From: CAYUVA01 sp964448115 [NCBI: uncultured bacterium]
Lineage (GTDB): Bacteria; CAYUVA01
Length of the DNA: 43,869 bases
NCBI GenBank assembly: GCA_964448115.1
Contig: CAYUVA010000039.1
Span: 1-43,869 of the forward strand
Direction of reading: 5' to 3'
Of this stretch, positions 35,274 to 43,551 are shown piece after piece. Each line of letters opens with the position of its first letter. Within the stretch, counting starts at the first letter, position 1. The position numbers and the translations under genes are program-made. A model generated the notes under the pieces. That model saw only the letters and a program-made list of their open reading frames with translations. It ran no database searches and was not told where the DNA came from.

Positions 35274-37682
35274 TCAAGGCTCACATTCCATCTGCTTGTA
35301 TATCCTGTGGTACCTGAGCACCTTTTTCACATAGCCGCGGGTCTCATCGAAGGTGATATATGGGATGAACAGCTCGTCGGGCACATCATCATGATACATA
35401 TCAAGCCATGAGCGGACTGCTAAATCACCCGCGTTGTAGGCAGCTATTGCCAGAATAGGCTGCCCCTTGAACCTCTTGAGCAGGTCGTTGAAGTGATGGA
35501 TTCCCAGGCGAATGCTCACCTTGGGATCGAAGAGCATATCAGTATTGAAGCTATCTATTCCAAGCTTTTTGGCAACTGCCCTGGCGGTAGTGGGCATGAA
35601 CTGCATAAGCCCCTTTGCAGAGGTTGGAGAGATCGCTTTGGTGTCGAATTTGCTCTCTGCATAGATGATGCCATAGATGACATAGGGGTCTATATCATAG
35701 CTACTCGCCAGCTCTTTGACCTGATCCTCGTATTTAAGTGGATATAGCAGCCTGAGCAAGCCATAAGGTAAGAACCTGAGGTCTATCTGCGAGGGGATAA
35801 ATTCGAGCAGCTTGTGGATATACTTTATTGTCTGGTAGGGCATGTCAAGCTCGTGGTACATGGCGATCAATGAGAGGATGCTCTCCATATCGTTGTAATG
35901 CACTCTTTGATAGCCTCGGTAAATAAGTGCAGCCTCGCTAAGCTCGCCCATGAGCCATAGTTTCTTTGCATCCTTGAGATCCTCGTTGCCGCAAAAGTCC
36001 CCGTATAGCATATAGTCATTTATCGCTTGCCTCGCAAGATCGAATCCGAGAACCGAGATTTGACTCCAGGCTCTATTTTGCATCAAAGCCCGATGGTATA
36101 ATAGTTCCACTGTCTGTGGCGCCATCGATTCAGGGTAAATACTAAATATTATGTTCAGGATCTCTATCGCATCGATATATTCCCCATTTTCCAGGTTTTC
36201 TTGTGCCTCCGCAAGTAGTATGGCAGCAGTTATGACGCTCGTTTCCTGGAGGTCTTCTTGGTGAATTTTTTCAATCTCATGTTTTATCCTTTCCAGGTAA
36301 AAGGTAGATGGATAAAAGCGGATCAAATCATGGAATGCTTCGATGGCTAGTTTTGGCTTCCCAGCCCTGAGTAAGGACATTCCCTTCATGAATTGCGCGT
36401 CCTCCATGAATCTGCTCTCTGCCCTTTTTTGAATGATAAGGTCGAATTGAGATGCAGCCTCGTCGAATCGTCCAATGTCGAACAGGGTGCGTCCCAGGGC
36501 GAAGATGGAATCATCCCAGTATGCACTGCGAGATGGTTTCTCGCAAAGAACCTTGAGCACATCGATGGCTGCCTTTTTGTTACCGGTTCTAAGATAGTAG
36601 TAAGCAAGACCGTAGCGGGCGCGGTCTTCGCTTATTGAGCCATCGAGGTTTTCGAGCAGTTTACGATAGTGATAGGCAGCATAGTTGTAGCGATCGGTCT
36701 TATTGTAGATCCGCACCAATCCGAGACGAGCTTTTTCTTCCCAGCGAGACTTGGGGTATCGGCGGATGATATCCTTGAATCTGCTCCGCGCATCCTCGAA
36801 CCTCTCCTGTCGATAGTAACACATTGCAAGCTGGAACCTTGATCGAATAGCTATATGGCTATTGGGATTTTTCGCTATCGCTTCATTGAAGATCTTTATC
36901 GCTCGCTGGTAGTTTCCGTGGTAGTAATATGCCAGTCCCCGCCTGTAGATCTGCCTCTGGCTCAGTTTTATCCACTTGCTGGGGTGTTTTCTTCTCAGCC
37001 GATCGACCTGATCGCAAGCTTTGAATGCTGCCACGCTCCTCTGGTTGGAGTCGAAGATAACCTGGTACCAGTAGAGCGCTTGAAATATCTCGCCTTTCAG
37101 CTCATAAAATCGTGCTATGCGTAGCGCCATTTCACCGGTAATCTCCGAGCTTCGATATCTCTTTCTCTCCGCCTTGAGAAACTCTATCCCCTTGCTGTAA
37201 TAATATACCTTCTCATAGGCATCTACCTTGGAGTAGATCGCCTCGAGCCGAAAATGTCCTCTGGGGTACTCAACAAGGTAGCGATCCAAGATGCTGATCC
37301 CTCGCAGATAGTCCCCCTGTTCAATTGCAGCCAGCGCACAATTGTATAATCCAAGCTCGGAAAAGGCTGATTTATCATCAAGCATCCCCTGGAAAAGGGG
37401 TATAGCCAGCTCTATGCGTCCCAGCCCCTGATAGGTCTTGGCTTTGAGGTAATCGATATGAAGATCCCAGTACCAATGGCATCTCTCCATGCCGCTTATC
37501 TCGATGAGATCGATGATCCCCAAATAATCTCCCTTGAGTCTCAACTCATGGAGCATGGAGAGCAGAAGCTCCATGTCTTTGAGGTCGCAATCCGATGACT
37601 CAAGCGGTGAACATGGGTAAAATAATAGGGTAATTATCAACCACGTTGCTTCTATTGGCTTGAAGAGGTTTCTATAAATCAT
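35274..37682 (-). CDS. TPR-repeat lytic transglycosylase, Slt70-like
   Basis: An 802-residue exported protein. A hydrophobic N-terminal segment (about 10-27) acts as signal or anchor. Residues about 60-640 are tetratricopeptide-type helical repeats, seen for example in A-L-Y-W-Y-Q-V-I-F-D and Y-R-R-G-L-A-Y-Y-Y-H-G-N-Y-Q-R-A. The last 140 residues form an SLT goose-lysozyme-like domain: catalytic Glu676 in A-E-S-K-F, G-L-M-Q-F-M-P-T-T-A and A-A-Y-N-A-G. It cleaves peptidoglycan by forming 1,6-anhydro muropeptides. The arrangement resembles Slt70 with a longer helical part. A GC hairpin (CGGTGGGG/CCCC-a-ACCG, 37700-37720) sits in its short leader, without a U-run. It is 109 bases after the TPR-LptA gene. 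Confidence 0.9.
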   Translation of the reverse strand: MIYRNLFKPIEATWLIITLLFYPCSPLESSDCDLKDMELLLSMLHELRLKGDYLGIIDLIEISGMERCHWYWDLHIDYLKAKTYQGLGRIELAIPLFQGMLDDKSAFSELGLYNCALAAIEQGDYLRGISILDRYLVEYPRGHFRLEAIYSKVDAYEKVYYYSKGIEFLKAERKRYRSSEITGEMALRIARFYELKGEIFQALYWYQVIFDSNQRSVAAFKACDQVDRLRRKHPSKWIKLSQRQIYRRGLAYYYHGNYQRAIKIFNEAIAKNPNSHIAIRSRFQLAMCYYRQERFEDARSRFKDIIRRYPKSRWEEKARLGLVRIYNKTDRYNYAAYHYRKLLENLDGSISEDRARYGLAYYYLRTGNKKAAIDVLKVLCEKPSRSAYWDDSIFALGRTLFDIGRFDEAASQFDLIIQKRAESRFMEDAQFMKGMSLLRAGKPKLAIEAFHDLIRFYPSTFYLERIKHEIEKIHQEDLQETSVITAAILLAEAQENLENGEYIDAIEILNIIFSIYPESMAPQTVELLYHRALMQNRAWSQISVLGFDLARQAINDYMLYGDFCGNEDLKDAKKLWLMGELSEAALIYRGYQRVHYNDMESILSLIAMYHELDMPYQTIKYIHKLLEFIPSQIDLRFLPYGLLRLLYPLKYEDQVKELASSYDIDPYVIYGIIYAESKFDTKAISPTSAKGLMQFMPTTARAVAKKLGIDSFNTDMLFDPKVSIRLGIHHFNDLLKRFKGQPILAIAAYNAGDLAVRSWLDMYHDDVPDELFIPYITFDETRGYVKKVLRYHRIYKQMECEP

Positions 37683-37791
37683 CGGTTATGATCTCGATAC
37701 GGTGGGGTGTTCCCCAACCGAGCTATTGAATTACCTTATAACGATGCGAAAGGTAAACTTCAAGGATTTTGACAGGCAATCAAGAAGATGC

Positions 37792-39060
37792 CTAATTTAG
37801 CTTATAATCCCCGGTGGCAAGGAAATATGTGATGCTGCCAGCCTTTTGTTCCTCTCGGCGAGGATTAAGCTGGATAAGGCTGGCGTTACCACTCAGCACC
37901 ATTTTTCCTTCCTCGACCAGGTAATTTAGCTTATCACCCCTAAGTATTATCTTACCCTTATGAGTAACCTCGACAGCTTCCTGGGAGGTTATTGTCTTGC
38001 CATGCATGTTTACCTCCGCCTTGCCGGCGGTAATGACGATCTCATCCCTGTATATGCGCACATTCCCCTGATAAATAGCGATATTTTTTTCCTTGTCGTA
38101 GTTTATAGAATCCGCAGATATATTGAGCTTTGTCTGGGCTTTTTCTTTAAGTTGTTCCAGGAGGTTTATCGCATCCGGCGAGGGCGTGTTTTGCTTGATC
38201 TTTGCCTGTCCGAGCATCTTTTTAAATACCTCCAGGTTCTCTTGATGCTCAATAAATTTCTCCTTGCAGACCTGGGCGATCGGCTTGGAGATGACCGCAT
38301 AAAAGGTGTCGGGGTACTCCTTGATGATCTTATCAAAGTATTGCAGGGCATTATCCCATAGCCTAAGCTCACGATATGCGGAGCCGAGGGCAAAATAGAT
38401 CTTGGGTTCATCGCTCTTGCAGGTTTGCTCTTGCAGGAGCTGTTGATAGATCTCGATTGCCTGCGGGATGTTCCGCCTTGAGCTTTTCTCGTTCTGATAC
38501 ACCTGAGCCAGGTTATATTTGGCTTTGTGCAGCAGCCTGTTTTCGGTCGCTGTCTTGAGCACCTCCAGGAATGATGCCTCAGCTCCCTGCCAGTCGCCGA
38601 TCACAAACTGGCATTCACCCTTCATAACCAGGGCTTCAGGAAGTCGATCCCCCCGGTTATACTTGTCGATGATAAGATCGAGGTACTCCAGGGCTTGCGA
38701 GCAATCAGCCCTCGAGCCTTGGTTCAAGAGCTTCTCGCTCAGCAGGATCAAGGCATCATCAGCAAGTTCGCTTCCAGGGTAGCGATCCGTAAATTGGGAC
38801 AGGATGGTCTTGGCTTTCTCCCAATCATCGAGCAGGATATATGACCTTGCCATTAAGAAGTAGGCATCATCGGCATGGCTGATGCAACCAGGGTCATTAA
38901 GGCACTGATCATAATACTCTATTGCCTTTGAATATTCTTGGTGAACGAACTGGCGATTTGCCAGATCGAAATAGCTAACCTCTTTGGCTAGGCATAGAAG
39001 GTTTGCGTGTAAAGCTAATATCATAGCGACAATTAAATATGTAAAAGCTCTACAAGGCAT
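37792..39060 (-). CDS. TPR protein fused to a C-terminal LptA/OstA-like domain
   Basis: A 422-residue periplasmic protein. The signal peptide covers about residues 1-25 (start ATG 39060). Residues about 30-290 are TPR repeats of the YbgF/BamD kind, such as A-I-E-Y-Y-D-Q-C-L-N and A-L-Q-Y-F-D-K-I-I-K-E-Y-P. Residues about 310-422 match the beta-jellyroll of LptA/OstA: I-S-A-D-S-I-N-Y-D, A-I-Y-Q-G-N-V-R-I and L-R-G-D-K-L-N-Y. LptA domains carry lipopolysaccharide across the periplasm. The chosen ATG overlaps the anti-sigma stop as TAATG, so translation is coupled. An upstream in-frame start lies inside that gene and lacks a signal peptide at its front. Fusion of TPR to an LptA domain under sigma-factor control is unusual. 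Confidence 0.78.
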   Translation of the reverse strand: MPCRAFTYLIVAMILALHANLLCLAKEVSYFDLANRQFVHQEYSKAIEYYDQCLNDPGCISHADDAYFLMARSYILLDDWEKAKTILSQFTDRYPGSELADDALILLSEKLLNQGSRADCSQALEYLDLIIDKYNRGDRLPEALVMKGECQFVIGDWQGAEASFLEVLKTATENRLLHKAKYNLAQVYQNEKSSRRNIPQAIEIYQQLLQEQTCKSDEPKIYFALGSAYRELRLWDNALQYFDKIIKEYPDTFYAVISKPIAQVCKEKFIEHQENLEVFKKMLGQAKIKQNTPSPDAINLLEQLKEKAQTKLNISADSINYDKEKNIAIYQGNVRIYRDEIVITAGKAEVNMHGKTITSQEAVEVTHKGKIILRGDKLNYLVEEGKMVLSGNASLIQLNPRREEQKAGSITYFLATGDYKLN

Positions 39061-39743
39061 TACAGGGTTACCACGGTTTGGATACGGTTCGTTGTATCGC
39101 AGCCCTCGCCAAAGCATATCGATTGCACCAGCGGGGAGAATTCCTGTGCTCGGTTCGTGCCTTGGTGATCGGAGATGAAATTGATCGATTGAGCGATCAG
39201 CGGCACCTCGAAGCTACGCAACTCCCCTGATCTTCTCTGCTTCTCCAGTTTCTCGATTAGACGAGGGTCCAGATCTAACTCTGATACTGAAACCTGGTCG
39301 AACGAGGTTTCGGTTGCTGGAGTAATTGGTTCCCCTGGCAGATCGCTGTCGATCTCGTGCCTGGCTAGATAGCCAACATTGGGGCTGAAGTTTAGATATA
39401 TCCCGGAGGCGACCACGATTAAAAGAGCGCTGAGGATGGACGCGGTTGCGATCAGCTTGAATCGATGGGTTAAAAAGACGGTTGTTAAGGTGGTTTTAGA
39501 TTCCTTTGAGCCGCCGAGGTTATACTCCTCTATGATGCGATTCATGGTCTTGTTGATCAAGGCATCCTGAGGTTCGAGGGCTTTGTAATGTTCCAGGAAT
39601 GAGTTGGCCAGGTTCATCTCTTTGAGCATCCGGCTGCATTTTCCGCAACCCTGAAGGTGCTTTTTTATCTCGTTTGCCTTACTTTTCGGCAGTCGCTTGA
39701 GTGAAAAATCATCTAGTACCCTTTTTACATCCTTGCATCTCAT
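39060..39743 (-). CDS. Anti-sigma factor with zinc-finger (ZAS/zf-HC2) domain and single membrane segment
   Basis: A 227-residue membrane protein that would bind the adjacent ECF sigma factor. The N-terminus has the zinc-binding anti-sigma pattern Cys3, His29, Cys33, Cys36 (H-x3-C-x2-C). A single membrane segment spans about residues 94-116, placing the last 110 residues outside the cytoplasm. That part contains a Cys pair in C-F-G-E-G-C. The start overlaps the sigma stop codon as ATGA, and the end overlaps the next start as TAATG, a tightly coupled trio. Release could follow zinc loss or proteolysis, but no protease gene is adjacent. Confidence 0.85.
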   Translation of the reverse strand: MRCKDVKRVLDDFSLKRLPKSKANEIKKHLQGCGKCSRMLKEMNLANSFLEHYKALEPQDALINKTMNRIIEEYNLGGSKESKTTLTTVFLTHRFKLIATASILSALLIVVASGIYLNFSPNVGYLARHEIDSDLPGEPITPATETSFDQVSVSELDLDPRLIEKLEKQRRSGELRSFEVPLIAQSINFISDHQGTNRAQEFSPLVQSICFGEGCDTTNRIQTVVTL

Positions 39744-40327
39744 GCCATCCCTGCCTTTTTAAGATATTCATAAAGTTGCTTTTTAGCCCGGTGGACCCTA
39801 GATTTCACTGTTCCGATCGAACATTTCATCACCTTTGCGATCTCCTCGTAGGGCATCCCCTCGTAATAGCTCAAGATAAGCACGGTTCTTTGTTTTTCTG
39901 GCAGCTTTTGTAGTGCTTCCTTGACCAATATCTCTCTCTGGGAGCGCTGGTAGATCTCCTCGGGTCCCTCGCCGTTATCGCTAAGCTCTATGCCCATCTC
40001 CTCTTCGCTGCCATCCATTTCCTCTCGAAGAGGCAGATGTTTTCTTAGCTTGCGTTTTTTTAGCTCGTTTATCGAAAGGTTGGTAGCGATCGTATATGCG
40101 AAGGTGCTGAACTTGGCTTTATGCTCGTAGGTCGCCCGGTTCTTGAAGATCTTAAGGAAGGTCTCCTGGAAGATATCCTCCGCGGTCTGGCGATCGCCTA
40201 TGAACCTGTAAATATAGTTTAGCAATGGTCTCTTGTACCTGTTTAACAGGATCTCAAAGCTTGCCAGGTCATCATCCCGGCAGCGGAGCATGAGTTCCTC
40301 ATCGGGAAGCTGGTCTCTCGGCTCCAT
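39740..40327 (-). CDS. ECF-subfamily RNA polymerase sigma factor (RpoE-like)
   Basis: A 195-residue group 4 sigma factor. Region 2 covers about residues 25-95, including F-Q-E-T-F-L-K-I-F and F-S-T-F-A-Y-T-I-A-T-N for -10 recognition. A short acidic linker follows (S-E-E-E-M-G-I-E). Region 4 with its helix-turn-helix is at about 135-185: L-P-E-K-Q-R-T-V then Y-E-E-I-A-K-V-M and T-V-K-S-R-V-H-R-A. A GAGGAGG site 8 bases before the ATG is strong. It leads an operon with its anti-sigma, the TPR-LptA protein and probably the transglycosylase, pointing to envelope-stress control. A plausible but weak promoter region lies upstream, with no clear autoregulatory box. Confidence 0.93.
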   Translation of the reverse strand: MEPRDQLPDEELMLRCRDDDLASFEILLNRYKRPLLNYIYRFIGDRQTAEDIFQETFLKIFKNRATYEHKAKFSTFAYTIATNLSINELKKRKLRKHLPLREEMDGSEEEMGIELSDNGEGPEEIYQRSQREILVKEALQKLPEKQRTVLILSYYEGMPYEEIAKVMKCSIGTVKSRVHRAKKQLYEYLKKAGMA

Positions 40328-40495
40328 TAACCAGCCTCCTCTTTATCGATTAAACATCCTTTATCAGACACGGTTCCCATGATAATCATCGCTATTTTAC
40401 TTAGCAAAGTAGAGCCTTTTATATCATATTTTGCATTCTTTGCATTATCTAGTTTCTGGTTAATTAGTTGCTAGTTGGTTAGAATACTTACCTAT

Positions 40496-40557
40496 AAAGA
40501 TAGCACACTTTTGCGGGTCATAATTTTCATGCCTCCCTAATAGGTCGGGATCGGTGC
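40496..40557. repeat. Dispersed 62-base intergenic repeat, copy A
   Basis: This segment matches 43552-43613 over 62 bases without gaps and with about nine mismatches by eye. The common core is CATAATTTTCATGCCTCCC. The copy lies in the spacer upstream of the sigma operon, which is otherwise empty apart from AT-rich sequence. Beside it TGTCATTCCCG occurs twice (40599-40609, 40620-40630), another dispersed-repeat fragment. Confidence 0.65.
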
Positions 40558-40633
40558 TGCTCTGGATATGTAATTTTTGTCGCCACCAGGCACCTCCATG
40601 TCATTCCCGCCCCCTTTCTTGTCATTCCCGGGC

Positions 40634-40810
40634 TTACTTTAATAATATCATATTTCCGGCTCGATGACCTGTACAACGATCGGGGGATTTTTCGATGATG
40701 ATCTTGGATACAGCGCAGGAATCCGCTGCTCGTATCAGCGCATCCTTGTAATTAGCAGGAAAGTGAGCAGATAACCTCATCAATATAGCAAACTCGGGCG
40801 GTGCAGTACT
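40634..40810 (-). pseudogene. C-terminal remnant of an OsmC-family protein
   Basis: A minus-strand frame runs from 40912 to 40634. Only the part from about 40810 downstream looks like a protein: F-A-I-L-M-R-L then F-P-A-N-Y-K-D-A-L-I-R-A-A-D-S-C-A-V-S-K. This resembles the last helix and conserved cysteine region of OsmC-family peroxiredoxin-like proteins (pattern P-x-x-Y-x-x-A-L-x-R-A-A-x-x-C-x-V). The preceding 35 residues show no family resemblance, and the N-terminal two-thirds including the first catalytic cysteine is absent. It is bounded by repeat fragments. I read it as a degraded gene rather than a working short protein. The match is from memory and needs a search. Confidence 0.45.
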
Positions 40811-40919
40811 AACATGCTGCAATGGGGAAAAATTCCTTTTTCTCAAGATTGTTGGATACTTTTGAACACCATGAAACCACTGTTTTGTATTACAAAATTG
40901 TATTTTAACCATTTACTAA

Positions 40920-40947
40920 TTGAAAATTAACTTATGTTAGTTATAAT
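40920..40947 (+). promoter_or_regulatory. Sigma70-type promoter of the response regulator gene
   Basis: TTGAAA (40920-40925), 16-base spacer, perfect TATAAT (40942-40947), 44 bases before the start codon. The spacer and flanks contain TTAAC-like words (40907 and 40928 regions) that could bind a regulator, but their spacing fits no box I recognise. Confidence 0.5.
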
Positions 40948-40991
40948 TGATTGCCTAAGAGATAAAGAAGATACACAAGGGAAATCATAAG

Positions 40992-41678
40992 ATGCCGAAT
41001 GAAAAGATACTAGTGATAGATGATGAGGAGGGTATCCTTGAACTTATCGCCTATAACTTTAAGAAGGAAGGCTATCGAGTGGTAACCGCTGATAGCGGTG
41101 AGCGAGGCTTGAAGGCAGCCAGAGAGGGCGGCTTCGACCTTATTATCCTTGACCTTATGTTGCCGGGCATTGACGGATTGGATGTTTGCAAGATCTTAAA
41201 AAGCGAGGATAAGACCGCGCACATACCGATTATCATGCTTACCGCCAGGGGAGAGGATATCGATATGGTAACCGGCTTGGACCTGGGCGCTGATGATTAC
41301 ATACCAAAACCATTCAGCCCCCGAGTGCTGCTTGCCAAGCTCAAGGCGGTGCTCAGAAGAAAGCTAATCCTGGCTGAGGATAAGACCCACAAGCTAAAAA
41401 GAGGGGTACTACTTTTAGACATCAAGCGCCGTCAGGTTACCATAAATGATAGACCTGTCGAGCTTACCTTCACCGAGTTCGGCATCCTCCAGTTCCTAGC
41501 CACAAGACCTGGCAATGTCTATAATCGCCAGCAGATCATAAGCGCAGTAAAGGGCGATGATTATCCGGTAAACGATCGCTCGGTCGATGTCCAGATAGTC
41601 AATCTGCGAAGGAAGCTCGGCGAGGCAGGCATGCTGATCGAGACCGTCAGGGGCGCTGGCTACCGATTCAAGCATTGA
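40992..41678 (+). CDS. Two-component response regulator, OmpR/PhoB family (orphan)
   Basis: A 228-residue DNA-binding regulator. The receiver domain (1-120) has the acidic pocket D-D-E at 10-12, phospho-acceptor Asp54 in I-I-L-D-L-M-L-P-G, a Thr in M-L-T-A-R and the conserved Lys in I-P-K-P-F. The winged-helix effector (135-226) shows L-T-F-T-E-F-G-I-L, V-D-V-Q-I-V-N-L-R-R-K-L and R-G-A-G-Y-R-F. It is closest by look to PhoB/PhoP-type regulators. AAGGGA lies 9 bases before the ATG. No histidine kinase follows; the next gene is on the other strand, so the partner kinase must be elsewhere. Confidence 0.93.
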   Translation: MPNEKILVIDDEEGILELIAYNFKKEGYRVVTADSGERGLKAAREGGFDLIILDLMLPGIDGLDVCKILKSEDKTAHIPIIMLTARGEDIDMVTGLDLGADDYIPKPFSPRVLLAKLKAVLRRKLILAEDKTHKLKRGVLLLDIKRRQVTINDRPVELTFTEFGILQFLATRPGNVYNRQQIISAVKGDDYPVNDRSVDVQIVNLRRKLGEAGMLIETVRGAGYRFKH

Positions 41679-41830
41679 AATAGAACATCTTCTACCGGCA
41701 GTTGACCATCTTCAAGTACAATCCCTTGAACAGGTGCGAATATGCCGAATAACAATGGGATTACAAGATACAGCATCCCCCCTTTAGCCGATGTGCGGCT
41801 TTTGATAGATATTCGAGTCCATCAGGTAGG

Positions 41831-43438
41831 CTACTGTAGGATATTCATAAATGGGAAGGGTTCAGTGAGCCTGCCGTCCTTGGTAGTGCAGCGGCATTCC
41901 AGCAGAATAAGACCAGGTGCCAGGGCGCCTGGCTCGATGCCAAGCGGTGGAAGCATGAATATACCGCTGCCTGGGGGACTTTCCGGCAGGGTTACTCCAG
42001 TAGCTGCTTCGTTGAAGTAAAGCTCGCATCCTGAGAAACCATGCTCCGCAGGGTCTGATGCATAAATAAGCAAGGTCAAATTACCACCTGTTGATGAAGT
42101 GATCATAGTATCCATATAGCCACCTAACAGGATCAATGGATTCGGCAAGGGTGTTTCTGTGGCGGTTGCAGTAGGCTGCTCGGTCGGCTCCTCGGTCGCG
42201 GTCGGAGTCGGGGTCTCAACAGTCGCAGTGGGAGTGTTGGTCGCTACGGTCGGCGTTGAGGTCGCTGTCGGAGTATTGGTCGGTGGTATGGCTGTCGGGG
42301 TCGAGGTGAAGGTCATGGTGGCTGTGGGCAAAAGAGTAAAGGTGCTGGTTGCCGTCGGAGTCTCCGTGGGTACAGTTGCCGTTGGAGTATTGGTCGGCGT
42401 ATCGGTTGGTGTATCGGTAACCGTCGGGGTGGCTGTGCTGGTCGGAGTATGGGTAATCCCCTCCAGCATTACATCATAATGCGATTCGGGTCCAAAATAA
42501 CCGTTGTTGTCGAAGATTTGTATGTAATAGATGTTCTCCGAGTATCCAAGAAAATCTACCCTTGATGCCAGGGTATCGTTGTAATCGTTGTTGTGATCGA
42601 CATAGTATTGGTTCTCATCGAGAAGATATAACACCGTGTCCACTCCCGGCTGAAGATTCAATGTATATATAGCAAACATGGTGCTAGGAGCGCTCCAGAA
42701 GTACAGCCAATCCTCGTCGTTGGGATCGCAGAACAGATGCGTCTGCGGGGGGTGGTTCAAGATTATCTCATTGGCGCTGCCGGCATCGTTGTCATACTCG
42801 TAGGGATCATCGTTGGTGCATGGAGTGCTGGTCGGTGTTGCAGAAGGAGTGCTGGTCGGAATAGCACTGGGGGTGTTAGTAGGCGTGAGGGTCGGAGTCA
42901 TACTGGGCGTTGAGCTCGGAAGCATGGTCGAGGTGGGAGTCATTGTCGGAGTATCACTTGGCAATGGGGAGGGAGTGTAGGTGTGAAAGTTCACCATTAT
43001 CCGGTATGAGTTGGTCGCTCCCCAGGCTCCATTAGCGCTCTCGATAACTATGTAAAAGATGTCCTCGTAATCTAACATGTCATAGTCGATTCTCGATGCT
43101 AATGTTTCGTTCCAGTCATTATTTTCATCCACCGGAGATAAGGTATTATCCATCAACAGCATGGTGGTATCTACATTGCTGTTCAGATCAAAGGTCTCGC
43201 AGGAAGCAACATATCCTGAGACACCATAGAATGACATGAAGTCAACATCCCCCTCCTTGCAAAGGTAGTGAAGCTGCGCTGTGCCATCGGTAGGGATGGG
43301 TGTAGCCAAGAAATACACATCATTTGGCTCGTAGGCATCATTAGCACATGGATCGATTGCATAAGAGCTGCCAGGTGTAGCCAAAGAGACCACTAGTAAT
43401 CCAAGCCCTACTAAAAAGACCTTCAAAGGGACTGGCAT
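41831..43438 (-). CDS. Secreted protein with two PPC-like domains, Thr/Pro linkers and a novel C-terminal domain
   Basis: A 535-residue exported protein with a signal peptide ending near S-S-Y-A (25-27). Residues 31-150 and 207-328 are two related beta-sandwiches like bacterial pre-peptidase C-terminal (PPC) domains: D-A-Y-E-P-N-D, G-D-V-D, D-T-x-L-x-L-x-D and L-A-S-R-(I/V)-D are shared. Linker 1 (154-206) and linker 2 (330-430) are low-complexity Thr/Pro/Ser/Ala. The last 104 residues (432-535) carry G-G-Y-M-D-T-M-I-T-S-S-T-G-G and match the C-terminus of the BNR-repeat protein at 29389-31002. No catalytic domain is present, so an adhesive or surface-display role is likely. GGAGGG precedes the ATG. 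Its convergence with the response regulator gene gives no regulatory hint. Confidence 0.75.
   Translation of the reverse strand: MPVPLKVFLVGLGLLVVSLATPGSSYAIDPCANDAYEPNDVYFLATPIPTDGTAQLHYLCKEGDVDFMSFYGVSGYVASCETFDLNSNVDTTMLLMDNTLSPVDENNDWNETLASRIDYDMLDYEDIFYIVIESANGAWGATNSYRIMVNFHTYTPSPLPSDTPTMTPTSTMLPSSTPSMTPTLTPTNTPSAIPTSTPSATPTSTPCTNDDPYEYDNDAGSANEIILNHPPQTHLFCDPNDEDWLYFWSAPSTMFAIYTLNLQPGVDTVLYLLDENQYYVDHNNDYNDTLASRVDFLGYSENIYYIQIFDNNGYFGPESHYDVMLEGITHTPTSTATPTVTDTPTDTPTNTPTATVPTETPTATSTFTLLPTATMTFTSTPTAIPPTNTPTATSTPTVATNTPTATVETPTPTATEEPTEQPTATATETPLPNPLILLGGYMDTMITSSTGGNLTLLIYASDPAEHGFSGCELYFNEAATGVTLPESPPGSGIFMLPPLGIEPGALAPGLILLECRCTTKDGRLTEPFPFMNILQ
42149..42451. repeat. Degenerate tandem repeat coding the long Thr/Pro linker
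   Basis: The DNA is built of degenerate short units with the plus-strand word GTCGG(T/A)GT, coding minus-strand T-P-T-A-T-like residues of linker 2. A shorter block with the same words covers 42821-42979 (linker 1), and a third lies at 29704-29793 in the BNR-repeat gene. Such tracts are prone to length change by slippage. Confidence 0.75.
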
Positions 43439-43551
43439 CTTGCCCTCCTATTGAGTATTTATTCGTAGATATGCTCCTTTACAATACTTGAATATAACAG
43501 AGGCTTTGCCCAAATACAAATATTGTCGAACAGTCTCTAGAGCACTCTCCT

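Noticed and set aside
37700-37720. Rho-independent terminator between the TPR-LptA and transglycosylase genes
   Set aside because: The GC hairpin is good, but no U-run follows in either direction.
41742-42020. 92-codon plus-strand frame after the response regulator gene
   Set aside because: Most of it overlaps the conserved C-terminal domain of the minus-strand secreted protein, and it has no ribosome site or family resemblance.
42159-42479. Val/Gly-rich plus-strand frame that looks like a repetitive structural protein
   Set aside because: It is the antisense of the Thr/Pro linker; the V-G-V-S repeats are simply the complement of Thr/Pro codons.
42821-42979. CRISPR-like regular repeats
   Set aside because: The repeats are degenerate, have no spacers, and keep an open reading frame coding a Thr/Pro linker.
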